Assembly (NCBI GenBank): GCA_002105175.1
Contig: MCGE01000012.1
Coordinates: 310,001-374,000, forward strand
Source of the DNA: Absidia repens
Taxonomy: Eukaryota > Mucoromycota > Mucoromycetes > Mucorales > Cunninghamellaceae
Reading direction: 5' to 3'
Length of the DNA: 64,000 bases
Part shown: piece after piece, positions 12,245 to 23,634 of the stretch
Layout: every line of letters starts with the position of its first letter
How positions within the stretch are numbered: position 1 is the first letter of the stretch
Made by a program: the position numbers and the translations under genes
Notes under the pieces: model-generated
Seen by the model: the letters and a program-made list of their open reading frames with translations, nothing else
Databases searched by the model: none
Told to the model about the DNA's origin: nothing

Positions 12245-14998
12245 TCATCCTTTTAATGATTGCAAATACCGATCACGTTCACGTTGCGCTGGTGTCTTAT
12301 CACCTGGTTTGGATTTTGCAGAAGCATCAGCATTCCATGGCATAGTGCCTCTTTGCTGTCGACCTGTCCTCATGGTTCCAAAATTCTGCTGCTTTTGATC
12401 TTTGACTGTTACTTCTGTAGGTGGTGTTGTTGTTTTGGCTGTTGGTTCTTTCTTTTGCTTTTGCTTTGGTGCTACCCTTTGTTTTTGCTTTTGTTGTTGT
12501 TGTTGCTGTACTGTTGTTTTCTTCTGACCAACATGGCGTTCTATGGGTTCGTTTTCTGGAATCATGGTACGTACGGTGGATGACGAAAAGGATACAGTTG
12601 GTTGGGGGCCCATCATAGTTCCACCAGGTCCAGGTACTAACAAATCTTCATTCATGAATCCGGTAGGTAAACCAGGTCGAATATGGTGTCGACCGCCATT
12701 GGGCTGTAACGAAAGCGAAGCAAGATGCTGATTCAATTGACGCGGATTGACACTACCTGGAGGTGACATGCCTTGTGACAAATTCGATCGAGTGCTGCCG
12801 GCGATGGATCCTTGGTCTGAAAAACGGTGCGTATTCCATGTGCCTTGTAATACACGACGGACACTATCGACATTGTTGTTGTTATTGCCACCGCTACTAC
12901 TACAACTGCCGGCAAGAATGGCACTGTTTCTTACATTGGATCGGATGGATGCGACAGCCACTACTGGTGAGGATGGTATGACTTCACATTGGTATTGGGA
13001 TGATATTGTGTTGCTGATTGATACTGGCCTCGACTTGATGGATGATTTGGCACTATCGCTTTCGTATGTGTTTGTACAAGGGGATGATGACGGCGATGGT
13101 GACGGTGAAGGTGTAGACGAGGATGAAGAAGATGGTGATGCTGACGGTGATATGGATGGCGGCAATTCTGCTTTGGCTTCTGTGAATGTTGGAATGGTGA
13201 TCGGTGAAAGCTCATTATCTGGTACTGCATATTTGATGGACGATTCCTCTACGATTTTCTGTGGCTCTGGCGTTACTGGTTGCTGAAGTTTGTCGGATTC
13301 GTCGTTGTCATCCTGTTCTTCGTCTGATTCTGATTCTTCATTGGCAAGCGCAGCCCGGAATTTATTCAAGGTGGCACGACTGAAGGTGGACGTTGGCGAC
13401 GCCGAAGAATAGGATGCCATTGCTTTAGAAATGGAGGTTACTTGATGGTTATCTTTGCTGCTATTTGCGGCGGCGGCAGTGGTGGTGGTGATCGGCGAAT
13501 TCTGTGGCGGATCTTGAACCAGAAAGCTATCGGATTGTACCTGTGGATTTTGAACTTTTTCCTGATTTATATTGCATACACTGTGTTGATCAATGGATTC
13601 ATTATCATTGTCATTGGACCACCAACTAGCCATCTCATGAAGACTTGGGCGGACACTGTTTGAAATGGATCGAGCTGCCAAAGATCGATGATCGGTGTCA
13701 AGCACTGTACTATCTCGGACCAAGCGGTGGACGGACCCTGACGTTATGGATATCTTGTCATTGTTGTCGGTGTAAAGAACTGAATCAATGGAAATACGAT
13801 GGTCATTATCAGCATCCCTCTTGTAATCATCGCTTTCATCATCAACATCATCTTCTTCACTATCACCGGATGGCCAAGCAAACATGGTATCAAGATTATA
13901 ATCAAACAAATGGCGACCTTTGGAAGACCTGGTTGAATCGACACCAAATGACACCTCGGCGCTCACTCTTGGTGTGGTCAATGATGTCCGATTACTTGAA
14001 TTTTGGTGATCAGCTTCTTCGTCCAATTGGTGGAATGGAGACGATGAAAGTGTGATACCGAGTTTGTCTTCCTGAATGGATGATGACGAGTCACTACTAT
14101 CATTGCCTTTGAAGTTGCGTGATGGCGATTCTGGTAATACATCGGTCAATATCTTTGGATCAAGTGCTGGAGACGACGACGATAGATGATTGTCAGCGAA
14201 TGTATCTTTATCACCATCGGCGGAAGCAATAGCGGAATCAAAGAGTTGATGAACAGTTGTCTTTTTTGCGGATGATTTTTGCCGATGCAGGGATTGACGA
14301 AGGGTGCTTTTGATGGTGGATGTGGCTTTATGTTGGAGGTGGTTAATGCTATCATAGAATGCAGCTTTATGGTCTTCCGGATGGTTGGTGCTTGTCAAAT
14401 TGATGGAAACAAAGTCTCCTTGATTGGAATGGTCTTGCTTATTGGAACTGGACATATACGATTCAAACATACGAGTGGCCTCATCTGAATTCAATTCCAT
14501 TTTGTGGGCAAAAAACGAGGTGGATGGTGGTGGTAACGGCAAGGATATATGGAAGTCGTCATTTTTTTGATCCTCCTGATGATGGTTGGTAGGGGCCGCT
14601 TCCTTGGGGTCATCAAACTCGTGATGCTTTTCCGACAATGGCTTATCAGAATATGCATGTGCAGATGAAGGTAATATACTGCAAGACGTTGATGATGGGG
14701 ATGATGGTGATGATGGTGAAGATGGGGATGATGAAGATGATGTAGTAGCGGTCGTTGGTGTGAATGGGCGGCTATTACTGGTGGTGGTAGTCGGACAAAT
14801 TGTCTTTTCTTGGGTGGAGTTGCTGATGGCTTCGCTAACTACGGGATGGAATCCTTGTTTTTTATCTGAATATTCTGCAGGATCGACAGTGGACCGAGGA
14901 AAACGACGACATCGAAACAAACAGAAGAGCAGACCGATTATGATGGATGCAACACTTAGTACAACGACAATTACACTCCACAATGGAAGCGCTGGCAT
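12245..14998 (-). CDS. Large Ser-rich single-pass membrane protein, unknown function
   Basis: An intronless 917-codon frame, striking in a window where almost every other gene is split. Residues 6-30 form one hydrophobic helix (WSVIVVVLSVASIIIGLLFC) followed by basic CRRFPR, which predicts an N-outside, C-inside single-pass protein with almost no ectodomain. The remaining roughly 880 residues are predicted disordered: Ser/Thr/Pro runs, acidic patches (EEDDVDDESDDY, ESESDEEQDDND), an Asn run, and a Gln/Lys-rich segment near residue 830. The C-terminal 230 residues are less biased (for example RRVLQGTWNTHRFSDQG, LLVPGPGG) and end PAQRERDRYLQSLKG, which may be a conserved functional tail. I do not recognise the family. 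It converges with the pathogen-related gene. Confidence 0.8.
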   Translation of the reverse strand: MPALPLWSVIVVVLSVASIIIGLLFCLFRCRRFPRSTVDPAEYSDKKQGFHPVVSEAISNSTQEKTICPTTTTSNSRPFTPTTATTSSSSSPSSPSSPSSPSSTSCSILPSSAHAYSDKPLSEKHHEFDDPKEAAPTNHHQEDQKNDDFHISLPLPPPSTSFFAHKMELNSDEATRMFESYMSSSNKQDHSNQGDFVSINLTSTNHPEDHKAAFYDSINHLQHKATSTIKSTLRQSLHRQKSSAKKTTVHQLFDSAIASADGDKDTFADNHLSSSSPALDPKILTDVLPESPSRNFKGNDSSDSSSSIQEDKLGITLSSSPFHQLDEEADHQNSSNRTSLTTPRVSAEVSFGVDSTRSSKGRHLFDYNLDTMFAWPSGDSEEDDVDDESDDYKRDADNDHRISIDSVLYTDNNDKISITSGSVHRLVRDSTVLDTDHRSLAARSISNSVRPSLHEMASWWSNDNDNESIDQHSVCNINQEKVQNPQVQSDSFLVQDPPQNSPITTTTAAAANSSKDNHQVTSISKAMASYSSASPTSTFSRATLNKFRAALANEESESDEEQDDNDESDKLQQPVTPEPQKIVEESSIKYAVPDNELSPITIPTFTEAKAELPPSISPSASPSSSSSSTPSPSPSPSSSPCTNTYESDSAKSSIKSRPVSISNTISSQYQCEVIPSSPVVAVASIRSNVRNSAILAGSCSSSGGNNNNNVDSVRRVLQGTWNTHRFSDQGSIAGSTRSNLSQGMSPPGSVNPRQLNQHLASLSLQPNGGRHHIRPGLPTGFMNEDLLVPGPGGTMMGPQPTVSFSSSTVRTMIPENEPIERHVGQKKTTVQQQQQQKQKQRVAPKQKQKKEPTAKTTTPPTEVTVKDQKQQNFGTMRTGRQQRGTMPWNADASAKSKPGDKTPAQRERDRYLQSLKG

Positions 14999-15704
14999 TA
15001 TGGATTAAGTTGGAAGATATAGTGATACACAAGTAGTTTTAGATTAGCTGTTTATATTATCCCTATTGGTTTATGTAGATCCATTTTAGTATTATTACTA
15101 TTATTATTATTTGCTTTGACAATTCCATTGAATAAAATGGTGTTTACCTTTTTATGTATATGACCTATTCGTAGCCGTAATATGTAGTAGGGATTCCAAG
15201 GATGATATGGAAGTGTTGGATGAAGGAATGAATGGGAACTACTAGTGATAGCAAGTGTGAATGATAAGAGACGGGAAAAAAAAAAAGGCGGAAAAAGCAA
15301 TAGAACGAGAAAATGAAAAAAGAAAGAAAATCAGGGGTAAAACTAAAAAGCTAAACTATCAAATGATGACTGAGCAGGAGATAGAATCGTATACAAAAGA
15401 AAGAGGGAAATACAAGGGGAAGGAAGAGAATCCTTTTTGGTTTATCATCACTCTTAATCAAGTCGTATTGGTGAACTCAAATAATGGAAAAAGCAAGGGA
15501 GTAATAAAAAATGAAGAATCGAAGAAATTGAAAGGAGAGGAAATATTCTCAATTTTCTTCCCTTACAATTTATGTGAAAAGGGGGTGCTGAAATAGAGCT
15601 AAACTGTGAAAGGAAGCGGAGGAAATATGTATACAAAGGAGACAAGGACGAAGAGGAGAAGAGGAGTGGGTCCAAAGGCGCACATAAAGATGTACAGGAT
15701 GGTC

Positions 15705-15747
<43 letters not shown>

Positions 15748-16718
15748 TCAATGATGGCTCTCCTATTATTCCTCTTAGTATAGTAGTCTTGTTTCTCTTT
15801 GTTTTCTTTGAAAAGTGGTTATTAGTGTTTGACCCCGCATGTACAATAATCCTTTTTAGGCAATTGAAAAACGGACGATCCAAATCATGTACCATCAAGT
15901 TCATCAATAATATAAAATATGCCTTTTTTTTTTTTTTGTTTTATTTCGATACTACAAATTAGTTCTACAGTTTATAAAATACAAAGCTGGGGGATGATTT
16001 GATTTCAGAAATAGAGTATTGTACCACAACTTATTTCTTGAGACTGAGCTATACAAGTTGAAACCTAGAAACCAATCAGTAGCAAATCTTTAGTGAACAT
16101 TAACATCGGATATGTTAATTAAGCGGACATTAAGTTCGTAGGAATCTTTTTCTGTGGTTACTTACGCGTTCCCGTCCTCAAGATCCATTCTTGATCATTC
16201 AATCAATACAACTACATCAATACAATGAGTAAAATGAAAATGACATTTCCTTAAAGAAATTCAACCCCTACCACTGACATAAAATCAGCCCAAAAAAATA
16301 TTTTTCAAACGGAGATAGTATAAAAAGATGATTTTATTGTTTCATTATAGATAAAAATACCCTAAACTACAATGATAATAAAAAAACCCACCATCTCCAC
16401 TAGTATTAAATAATCAAATAAAAACATAGCTAATCTTGAGCCCAGTACTCCAGCACATAATCCATGTGAGCCACGGTTTTTTTTTTGTTTTTTTTTTAGA
16501 TCATGACTTCGACATTTTTAGCCAATCTAATTGCTGGTCTTAGAGGAAAAAAAAGGAGCCGAAATTCGATGTAGTATTATATAAATATGCATCATTGTAT
16601 TTCCGGTAGAATTACCAGAGTTTCTTGTTGCAAATGGAGAAGAAGAGAGAGAAAGAGAAATTATTAAAAAAAGAGAGATTAGGTGCTGATTTGGTTATTA
16701 CTATCTCACAAAAGAAAG
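14999..16718. other. Intergenic 1.7 kb with a 39-nt T run
   Basis: No gene supported. It contains purine-rich stretches (15,270-15,690), a T homopolymer at 15708-15746 and further A/T runs. It probably holds the promoter of the Ser-rich membrane protein (left side) and of the next plus-strand gene (right side). Confidence 0.6.
15708..15746. repeat. Poly(T), 39 nt
   Basis: One of the longest homopolymers in the window, lying in an intergenic spacer. Its length may be affected by sequencing or assembly. Confidence 0.9.
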
Positions 16719-17878
16719 ATGGTCGGTCTGCGGGGTTTCAAATTATACCTCTCAATGAGTAAAAAAAAAAAAAAAGGCAACTCGATTCTTCTTTTTACAC
16801 TTTTTACCTTTTTATTTTTATTTTAAGGGGCTGAACACATTATGGGGTTGGCAGAGTTTGCCCTTATATCTAGAAAATGGAAACCTGCTACCCTTCTTCA
16901 TAAGACAACAAATGAATATCCGAGTCTTCTAGAATACGTACGTCTTTTTTAAAACGAAGGTTGGGTTAAGTTGGGTTGGGTTTGGCTGATTATTCTTAAG
17001 CATTCTCATCACCTTTCTTGTTAAATAGATATCATCAGATGTGTTGGACTCTCGTCTAAGTACTATCAGCACTTTAATACGAAATACATACCCTCAAATT
17101 TGGATTGATACTTATCTCTTCTTCTTGGCGATCTTTTTTGTGCTATTTGCTGCTGCTTTTGCTATCGGTTTACAAGCTACTGCAAGTCAACGAGATAAAC
17201 TTTGGTATCCTTTACTTATTCTTATTGCTCCGGTTTTTATTGCGTTTTGGACTTCAAGGCGAAGGGCAACTCATTATGAAAGACTGAAAAACGTAAGTGG
17301 ACCTGAAATCAACAATACTCAACGATGATAATGATTTTATTACCATTGTACAATAAACTGAATCATCACATGGTCTGGGTTTCTTATACATATATTTTTT
17401 CCTTTTTTATACCATTTTACTGTAGTTCAATGACCTATTACAAAAATGCTTAAAGGAATTCAATTCGGCGGATACAACTCTACATATAAAATGGCAATAC
17501 CGACGATTACGGGAAGATGACACTGTCGAATCACTTGGTTTGATCGGTCCTATATCTCAATGGCAAGTGGTACTGGTAATAGAAGTGATACAAATTGACC
17601 CGGAAGATATACATCAAATGGCCAATGAAGTGGATATGGTATTGCCGTCTTACTACGCTGCTGTCGAAGATGTGGTATTGGATATTGGTCCTTTGGATCG
17701 AACTGAACAACATCCTATCGAGCAACAAGATCTAAGTGACCATACACATCAACAACAACCTTCCTTGAGTTATCCTCTTCCGCCTGAGTACAATGGCTCC
17801 TCTTATATTCCTGAACCCCGACGAGAAATGGAATATGTTTCGCCCGCCACTTCCTCCCCTCCTACTTACCAACGTTGA
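16719..17878 (+). CDS. Fungal two-TM membrane protein, unknown function
   Basis: Exons 16719-16758, 16828-16937, 17029-17292, 17426-17878 with closing phases, 288 residues. An N-terminal helical region (EHIMGLAEFALISRKW) precedes two close TM helices, FFLAIFFVLFAAAFAIGLQ and WYPLLILIAPVFIAFW, joined by a short polar loop (TASQRDKL). A basic RRRATHYERLK stretch and a conserved-looking cytosolic domain follow (LLQKCLKEFN, HIKWQYRRLRED, GPISQWQVVLVIEV), then a Pro/Gln-rich tail. The hairpin-like TM pair suggests an ER or endomembrane protein. Lunapark was considered because of the TM pair, but its zinc finger is absent. The first exon (13 codons) is the least certain part. Confidence 0.72.
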
Positions 17879-18169
17879 TGAATCATCTCTTTTAGCTTTA
17901 GTTATTTATTTACTCTTATATTCATTGTATCACATCTTTTTTTTTTTACTATTTCTTATTTACTAAATTGTACTATTTATTATCCCCCTTCTTTTAAATA
18001 AAATCTTTTGACACCAGGCTGGACTTGAATGGTATATTTTGTGTTGACTTATTTTGTGGCTTGGGGATTTTTTATACAAAACAGCGAAGGGGGTGTGTGG
18101 GCGGATTTTTCTTTAACTCTCTCTTTTTTTTTTTGACGTTTAGAAAAACCCAATTCATCACACGACGCC

Positions 18170-18628
18170 ATGCTCTCTCTTTTTCGACAACAATCTACTC
18201 GACTCCTTCACAACAAACAAACTATCCGTCTTGTCAGCACACAAACTTCCAGCTCGGGTAGCAGTAGCAGTCAAAATACTGGAGACACCCGTATCGAAAC
18301 CATTCGCCGAGTTCTCTTTGAATCACCACAACGACCTTCGATTGCCCCCTTGGAAGGCGAAGCTTTAGAACAACATGAAACCATTGAAAGAGCCTGGAAA
18401 TTACATACTATGCGTGAACGTGAACGAAAACAACGCACTTTAGAAAAACAATTCCGGTCGATTCATCAAGCCATGTCTGAACTGGAAAAGACGAGCGATC
18501 GGTTATTTAAGGGTGCTATGGTCAAGAGTCGCCACGTTACATATCCAAAACAAGCGAAAATCCCAACCGAAACACCTTCCTCCCAAGGATGGGACTATAC
18601 TTACAAGGCTCCTGCGGACAACAATTAG
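18170..18628 (+). CDS. MRPL28: Mitochondrial large-subunit ribosomal protein mL40 (MRPL28 family)
   Basis: Single exon, 152 residues. The first 35 residues are rich in Arg, Ser, Thr and Gln with no acidic residue (MLSLFRQQSTRLLHNKQTI), as in a mitochondrial presequence. The mature part has the family pattern: IETIRRVLFESPQRP, a central EQHETIERAWKLHTM, a basic helix RERERKQRTLEKQF and LFKGAMV. It is a component of the mitochondrial 54S subunit. The 291-bp spacer from the previous gene is T-rich. AATAAA at about 18829 may end the transcript. Identification by recalled family pattern. Confidence 0.85.
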   Translation: MLSLFRQQSTRLLHNKQTIRLVSTQTSSSGSSSSQNTGDTRIETIRRVLFESPQRPSIAPLEGEALEQHETIERAWKLHTMRERERKQRTLEKQFRSIHQAMSELEKTSDRLFKGAMVKSRHVTYPKQAKIPTETPSSQGWDYTYKAPADNN

Positions 18629-19067
18629 ATATTAGACTAGTTTTATTCTTCTTTTTTAATTCTTCAAATCTAAACCTGACAAATTCCCCTCCTTTCCCTC
18701 TCCCCCCTCTCACTCACACGCACTCACTTTTCCATCCACTGTTACATAATTTAATCACTGCTCTTCCTTTTTTTTTACGCATGGGATTCTTTGTAGACTT
18801 CATTAGTATATTCAAAACTATCAAAAACAAATAAAATCAAATATATTATGTTTATAAACAAATGCTTTTTTATTATATCAAATATGGTGGGGGACAGAAG
18901 GGGATTGGCTAGCATACTAGAGGCACAAGTTGTATATGTATAATAGAGGGAAAAGGGACGAATATATATGCAAGTGGGAATATGAGAGAATATGTATTCT
19001 AAAAGGAAAGGGGGTGAATGTGAACTGACGAGAGTGCCTTGATTGATAATGCCACACACTGATCACA
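18629..19067. other. Intergenic between convergent mL40 and ALG13
   Basis: Pyrimidine-rich 3' flank of mL40 followed by the ALG13 3' flank on the other strand. No gene seen. Confidence 0.6.
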
Positions 19068-19714
19068 TTAATTTAACGTAAATCCCATTTGCTTATCCAA
19101 AGCAGCGGCGAATAAAGCTACATTGGGTTCTGGGAACGGTTCTAGGTGATGCTTGGACGCTTTGAATACTGTATCTACCAGGTTGCTAACACAAAAATAA
19201 CATCAGTAATCAATCACCAAGATACATGCCATTCTTATAATACCTGATGTCACCGTAGACCACATAATTTTTGGTTGCCATGGCTTGCGCCAATTCGGTT
19301 TGATGATTGCCCAACAATGATTCATTCACTATCACCACCAACTTTTTATGCAATCGCAAGGCCTGCAGGATGGTTCCTGACCCTATTGAAGATAATATTC
19401 AAAAATTGGTTGAAAATATCCCTCCGGAAGAAAGAACGCATAATAAAAGGGAATGAATTACCAGAATGACTTATCACCAGATCTGCCATTGCTATGTCGT
19501 GTTCGATCGTCGTTTTATAATCATATCCTTGAATTTCAATATCACATTCTCTCAAGTCCTTCGTATTTCTAAGGAAGATATCTTTGGATGCGCCATATTG
19601 TATCAAAAGAGAGCTGAAGCCCAAAGTGGAGAGATTAGACACGAAGCTGATTGAAGTGGCAGCTTCCACCAAGTCGTCAAAGCCTGTGGAGCCAACTGTA
19701 ACAAAGAGTTTCAT
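19068..19714 (-). CDS. ALG13: ALG13, catalytic subunit of UDP-GlcNAc transferase
   Basis: With the membrane anchor Alg14, this protein adds the second GlcNAc to dolichol-PP-GlcNAc at the ER cytosolic face in N-glycan synthesis. Exons on minus 19714-19462, 19382-19244, 19185-19068, 169 residues. It begins MKLFVTVGSTGFDDLVEAA, the family N-terminus. The donor-binding half shows ADLVISHSGSGTILQALR (the GSGT loop is split by intron 1), then LVVIVNESLLGNHQTELAQ and PEPNVALFAAALDKQMGF, all diagnostic. Length matches free-standing fungal Alg13. The start lies about 200 bp from the divergent FYVE gene, with an A28 run between them. Confidence 0.96.
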
Positions 19715-19720
19715 AAAAAG

Positions 19721-19761
<41 letters not shown>

Positions 19762-19920
19762 ATCTCGAAATTAAGCGGGGATTATATTTTAAAGACTGAG
19801 GATTTTCTGATTCCCCTTTTTTTGAATTTTTTCAATTTGCTGATAAAAGACGATATTTCCTTTCTATAATTTTCTTTCCATAACCCAAGGGTAAAAGAAA
19901 TAGTGGAAATCAAGTCAGAT
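19715..19920. promoter_or_regulatory. Short divergent promoter ALG13 / FYVE gene
   Basis: 206 bp between opposed start codons, containing an A homopolymer of nearly 30 nt (about 19728-19758). A poly(dA:dT) tract of this kind commonly disfavours nucleosomes. Function inferred from position. Confidence 0.5.
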
Positions 19921-20918
19921 ATGGATATATACGCTTTGACTCAAAAACGAAGACCGTCCCGACTGACTATGGCAAAGACCTCATCTGCTCGATCGTTCTC
20001 ATCAACTACAACCGAATCAAACCACTCTGGACACTATATTATAACGTCAACCGGCCCACCAACAAAGGAGCACTGGAAAGTATGTATACGTTCTCCCCAA
20101 AAATATTAATGAAGCAAATATAAAGTCTAACCCTTTTTCCCTTTTTTTATGACACAAGCTTGATAAAGACGCAGCTGGCTGCACTCACCCTGGTTGTTCA
20201 AATCTCTTCAGTGTTTTTAAAAGGCGACATCATTGCAGGAAGGTAACAAAAAAAAAAAAAAAAAAAAAAAACGCACACACACGCACACATGCACACAGAG
20301 AGAGAGAGATTTAACGGGAAGAAAAGGGATGCTTATAGAAGGTATATATTTTCACATAGTGTGGCAATATATTCTGTTATCGTCATTGCTCAAACTACCT
20401 TCGATTGAATCAAGACTCGGAGTTTCATCCTCGGGGCTTCCTTTCGCGTGGGTGTGATCAATGTGCCGACAAGTGGCGGTATTCTTCTTTGACAACAGGC
20501 TCTGCTTTTTCAGCTGATTCATCGGATGATAATTCGGTAGAAGAACAACAGCCAAAAGGAAAAGAGAATCCAAATCGACACGCTGGCATTATGACGACCT
20601 TTCAACCACATGCCTTGGAAGGTGTTCTTGAACTTGGTCGTGATGGTAAGGCCAGTCCTTTCTCCTCCCCCGAAAAAAAAGGCAAACCTGCAACATGTAA
20701 TGACTCACTTCTTTTTTTATATTATCATCATAGATATTGTACAACATGTTGAAATAAAAAGCAATGGCATGGACATTGGGTCAAAAAAAGTGGAAGGTAA
20801 TTACAAAAGAGTGATGTTGATTTTTGTATATTAAACTGATATTGTACATTGTACATTAGGTACTTTTAATACCGTATCTTTATCTGTTCCAGTTGACTGG
20901 CATTGGTCTACTTTTTAG
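19921..20918 (+). CDS. FYVE zinc-finger protein (PI3P-binding)
   Basis: Exons 19921-20079, 20159-20242, 20360-20645, 20734-20796, 20860-20918; 216 residues. The FYVE domain spans about residues 50-120 and has every diagnostic element: the WxxD motif (HWKLDKD), Cys pairs CTHPGC and CRKCGNIFC, the basic motif RRHHCRKCG split by intron 2, and the closing RGCDQCADKW. It should bind phosphatidylinositol 3-phosphate on endosomes or vacuoles. The N-terminus is basic and Ser-rich, and the tail ends SVPVDWHWSTF, which looks like a conserved terminal motif. The ATG at 19921 is the first in frame. Confidence 0.9.
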
Positions 20919-21536
20919 AATAACTTTATTTATTATATTATTAATAATACTCCTCTCCCCTTAGTTTATCATATTAATAATACCCCCCCTTTAGTAAACC
21001 AGTTACAGTGCCTTTGAACCCTTTTTTTCCCGTTATTATTGTACCTTCATCATCATATTATTTTATTCCTTGTACTCCTTTAAATAAACGACTTTGCTAT
21101 TTTATCATGATTTACTACAGTCTTTGAAACCAATTCTATAAGGAATATTTATTTCATACCATCGATATGACATCGTACCACCAGCATGGATGGAATTTGC
21201 GAAGGGAAACACAAATCGATAACTTGACAGCGGCAAAAAGGAAATATCTGTACTATGGAGTATGTCTCCATGCCCTTTTTATAGGTAGTTTACTTGTCAA
21301 AATTATCGAGGATTTAGTCTGTGTAAATAACGTATGTGTTCCTGGTATACGATCAAAAATTAAAAGATCAAGTGATCCAACTGCCCAATGCAGAATAGGT
21401 AGGTCGATGATATTCATTCCTTGGTTGATCGCGGCGTTTCAAATAAAAATTATCTTTTGATTGGTTTTTTTTTTATTTTTATTTTTTTTGGCCTTTTTTA
21501 TTTTTATTTACGATCATATCTATATTATGAAAAGCA
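20919..21536 (+). other. Intergenic; possible 5' leader of the CorA gene
   Basis: After the FYVE stop come T-rich DNA and AATAAA at about 21083. The segment 21160-21400 is less AT-rich and open from an ATG at 21167 with a GTATGT donor after 21259. Splicing it to the acceptor before 21535 would shift the frame away from the CorA start, so I read it at most as an untranslated leader exon. Confidence 0.45.
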
Positions 21537-23224
21537 ATGTCAACTTCTCATAACTCGCTTTACAACCGCAAAAAGTCCATGGCTTACTCATTTCATTCTC
21601 AATCGTCGTTTAAAGAAACACCCTCGATGCGCCAAAGGAAAGAACGCCATTATTCTGCTGGAGAAGATGATCTGACGGATAGCAATGTTGAAACTGATGT
21701 TTTATACCCTCAATATGGATACCAAGATGACAAGACGACCATCACACATTCGCCAAGCATAGATGTTTTTGACAATGGTATGGCTGAAATGAAACGAAAA
21801 ATGTCCAATGGATCTCGTCTATCAAGAACAATGAGCAAACAAAGCTTACTTTATGGTGAACATGTACAGGTAAGACGTTTTTGTACATATTATACATAAT
21901 AGGATCATTTATTTACGCCCATGATTCGATATTAATATACGCTATTTTAGAACGGTGATGTTTTTTTGTCTGAAACGGTGCGATACTATGTTTACTCATC
22001 ACAGGAGAACGGGAATACGGTACCTATACAGCATCTGCTCTCTACAGATGGACGACATGGATTGGAAACAATATTGGAAACAACAGGATGGTGGGTTGAT
22101 TGTCTGAGTCCCACTGATGAAGAAATGCACGTACTCGCCAAACTATTCCGGATCCATCCCTTGACTGTAGAAGATATCCTAGCCAAAGAACCTGTGGAGA
22201 AGATCGAACTATTCCCGAACTACACCTTTGTCTCCTTTCGAAGTTTCGATATAGACCAAGAAACGAATCAAATCTGGCCGTACAATTTTTACAACCTCAT
22301 CTTCAAAAATGGGCTGCTCACCTTCCACTTCAAACCTTCTCCTCATCCGTCTCGTGTCCGCCATCGCTTAGATCAAATCAAACACCATATGCTGATCGTG
22401 CCCGATTGGATCCATTATGCTCTTATTGATGATATCACTGACGCATTTGCTCCCATTATTACCCAAATCGAAATGGAAAGTGTCTCGATTGATGAACTCT
22501 CTTTAGTGTTACACAAGTCGGAACGCTCTGATATGTTGAAACGGATCAGCCGGTGTCGTAAACGTGCAACTCAATTATCACGCCTTTTGGCCGCCAAAGT
22601 GGATGTCATGAAAAGTTTGATGAAACGCTATGAGGAAAAATGGCAACGTGCTGGAGGATATGGTGCACTGATCCAAGATGAATACTCGACTACTTCTCCT
22701 GATGAAGTTATTGCATTAAAAACACTGAATGAAGTTTTATTATATCTTGGTGATATTCAAGGTATTATCAAAAAAAAAAAAAAAAAAAAAAGTCAGCTTT
22801 TTTCACTCAAAGTTTATTTGATAGATCATTTGGTGACAATGATGCAAAACATGAGCCATTACAATAGGATACTATCTCGTGCTCATACCAACTACCTTGC
22901 TCAAGTTAATGTGGATTTATCGATGACATATCGGACTACAAATATGGTGATGAACCGTTTGACTTTCTTGGGAACCATTTTTATCCCTATTATTTTTATT
23001 GCTACACTTTGGGGAATGAATGTCAAGGTAAATTTGTAACCAGAGTTGATGACAATAGAAACAAAATCAAGTATTTATCATTCTTTTCTCTTATATATAA
23101 ATATCAATAATAGGTCCCAGGAAAGGATTACCTAAACACCAGCTGGTTTTTCTGGATTCTTATTGGTATGTTTGCCTATTGTACTCTACTCACTTACTTC
23201 GGCAAAAAATGGCGCGTACTTTAG
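21537..23224 (+). CDS. CorA-family Mg2+ transporter (Alr/Mnr2 type)
   Basis: Exons 21537-21869, 21951-22761, 22825-23027, 23114-23224; 485 residues. The N-terminal 110 residues are Ser-rich and cytosolic. The CorA soluble domain follows (GWWVDCLSPTDEEMHVLAKLF, HPLTVEDILAKEPVEKIE) with the long helix (DELSLVLHKSERSDMLKRI, LSRLLAAKVDVMKSLMKRYEEKW). TM1 is FLGTIFIPIIFIATL and ends in the invariant pore motif GMN (WGMNVKVPGKDY); TM2 is WFFWILIGMFAYCTLLTYF. It imports Mg2+ at the plasma or vacuolar membrane. Intron 2 carries an A20 run that is open in frame but disrupts the family sequence if retained. Confidence 0.94.
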
Positions 23225-23634
23225 TTTAGATAGTTGTTAATGTAGTATCCATTCATATTCCTTTTTATATTACTGTTTACTTTTTATAATAAAACCCACA
23301 TTGAAATATTATTCAATTTTTTTTTATGAAACTACTGACAAGATATGCTTGCTATATATGATGCAGGAAGAAAGGGAAAGAATCCAGATCTCACGGAAAA
23401 CGCTACCATTATGGTTTTTTGGTGTTTTTTTTTTTTTTTTGCAGAACAGAGCCACGATAGTGATATTAACGGGAAAACAAAATTGCATCGTTATTACAGG
23501 TAATATCTTTATTCCGCGATGTCTATGACAAGGCAGCAAGCAGCCTTCTGAAATCTCGTTTTATTTTTATTTTTTTCAGCGAGATTAAAAAAAGATCATC
23601 ACCTGTATGTAGGTCAGTAAAGAAACCAAAAAAA
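23225..23634. other. Intergenic: CorA 3' flank before the foldback element
   Basis: AATAAAACC at about 23288 could be the poly(A) site of the CorA gene. T runs follow. No gene seen. Confidence 0.55.

Noticed and set aside
16719..17878. Lunapark identity for the two-TM protein
   Set aside because: The TM hairpin is similar in layout, but the zinc-finger Cys pairs and N-terminal signature of lunapark are absent.
21167..21460. Possible N-terminal coding exon of the CorA gene or a separate small protein
   Set aside because: Its best donor (GTATGT after 21259) is out of frame with the CorA start after splicing. At most an untranslated leader.
22762..22824. Lys-rich insertion in the CorA protein
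   Set aside because: It is an intron (donor GTATTA, acceptor GATAG) containing an A20 run that happens to stay open. Removal restores the family sequence GDIQDHLVTMMQNM.
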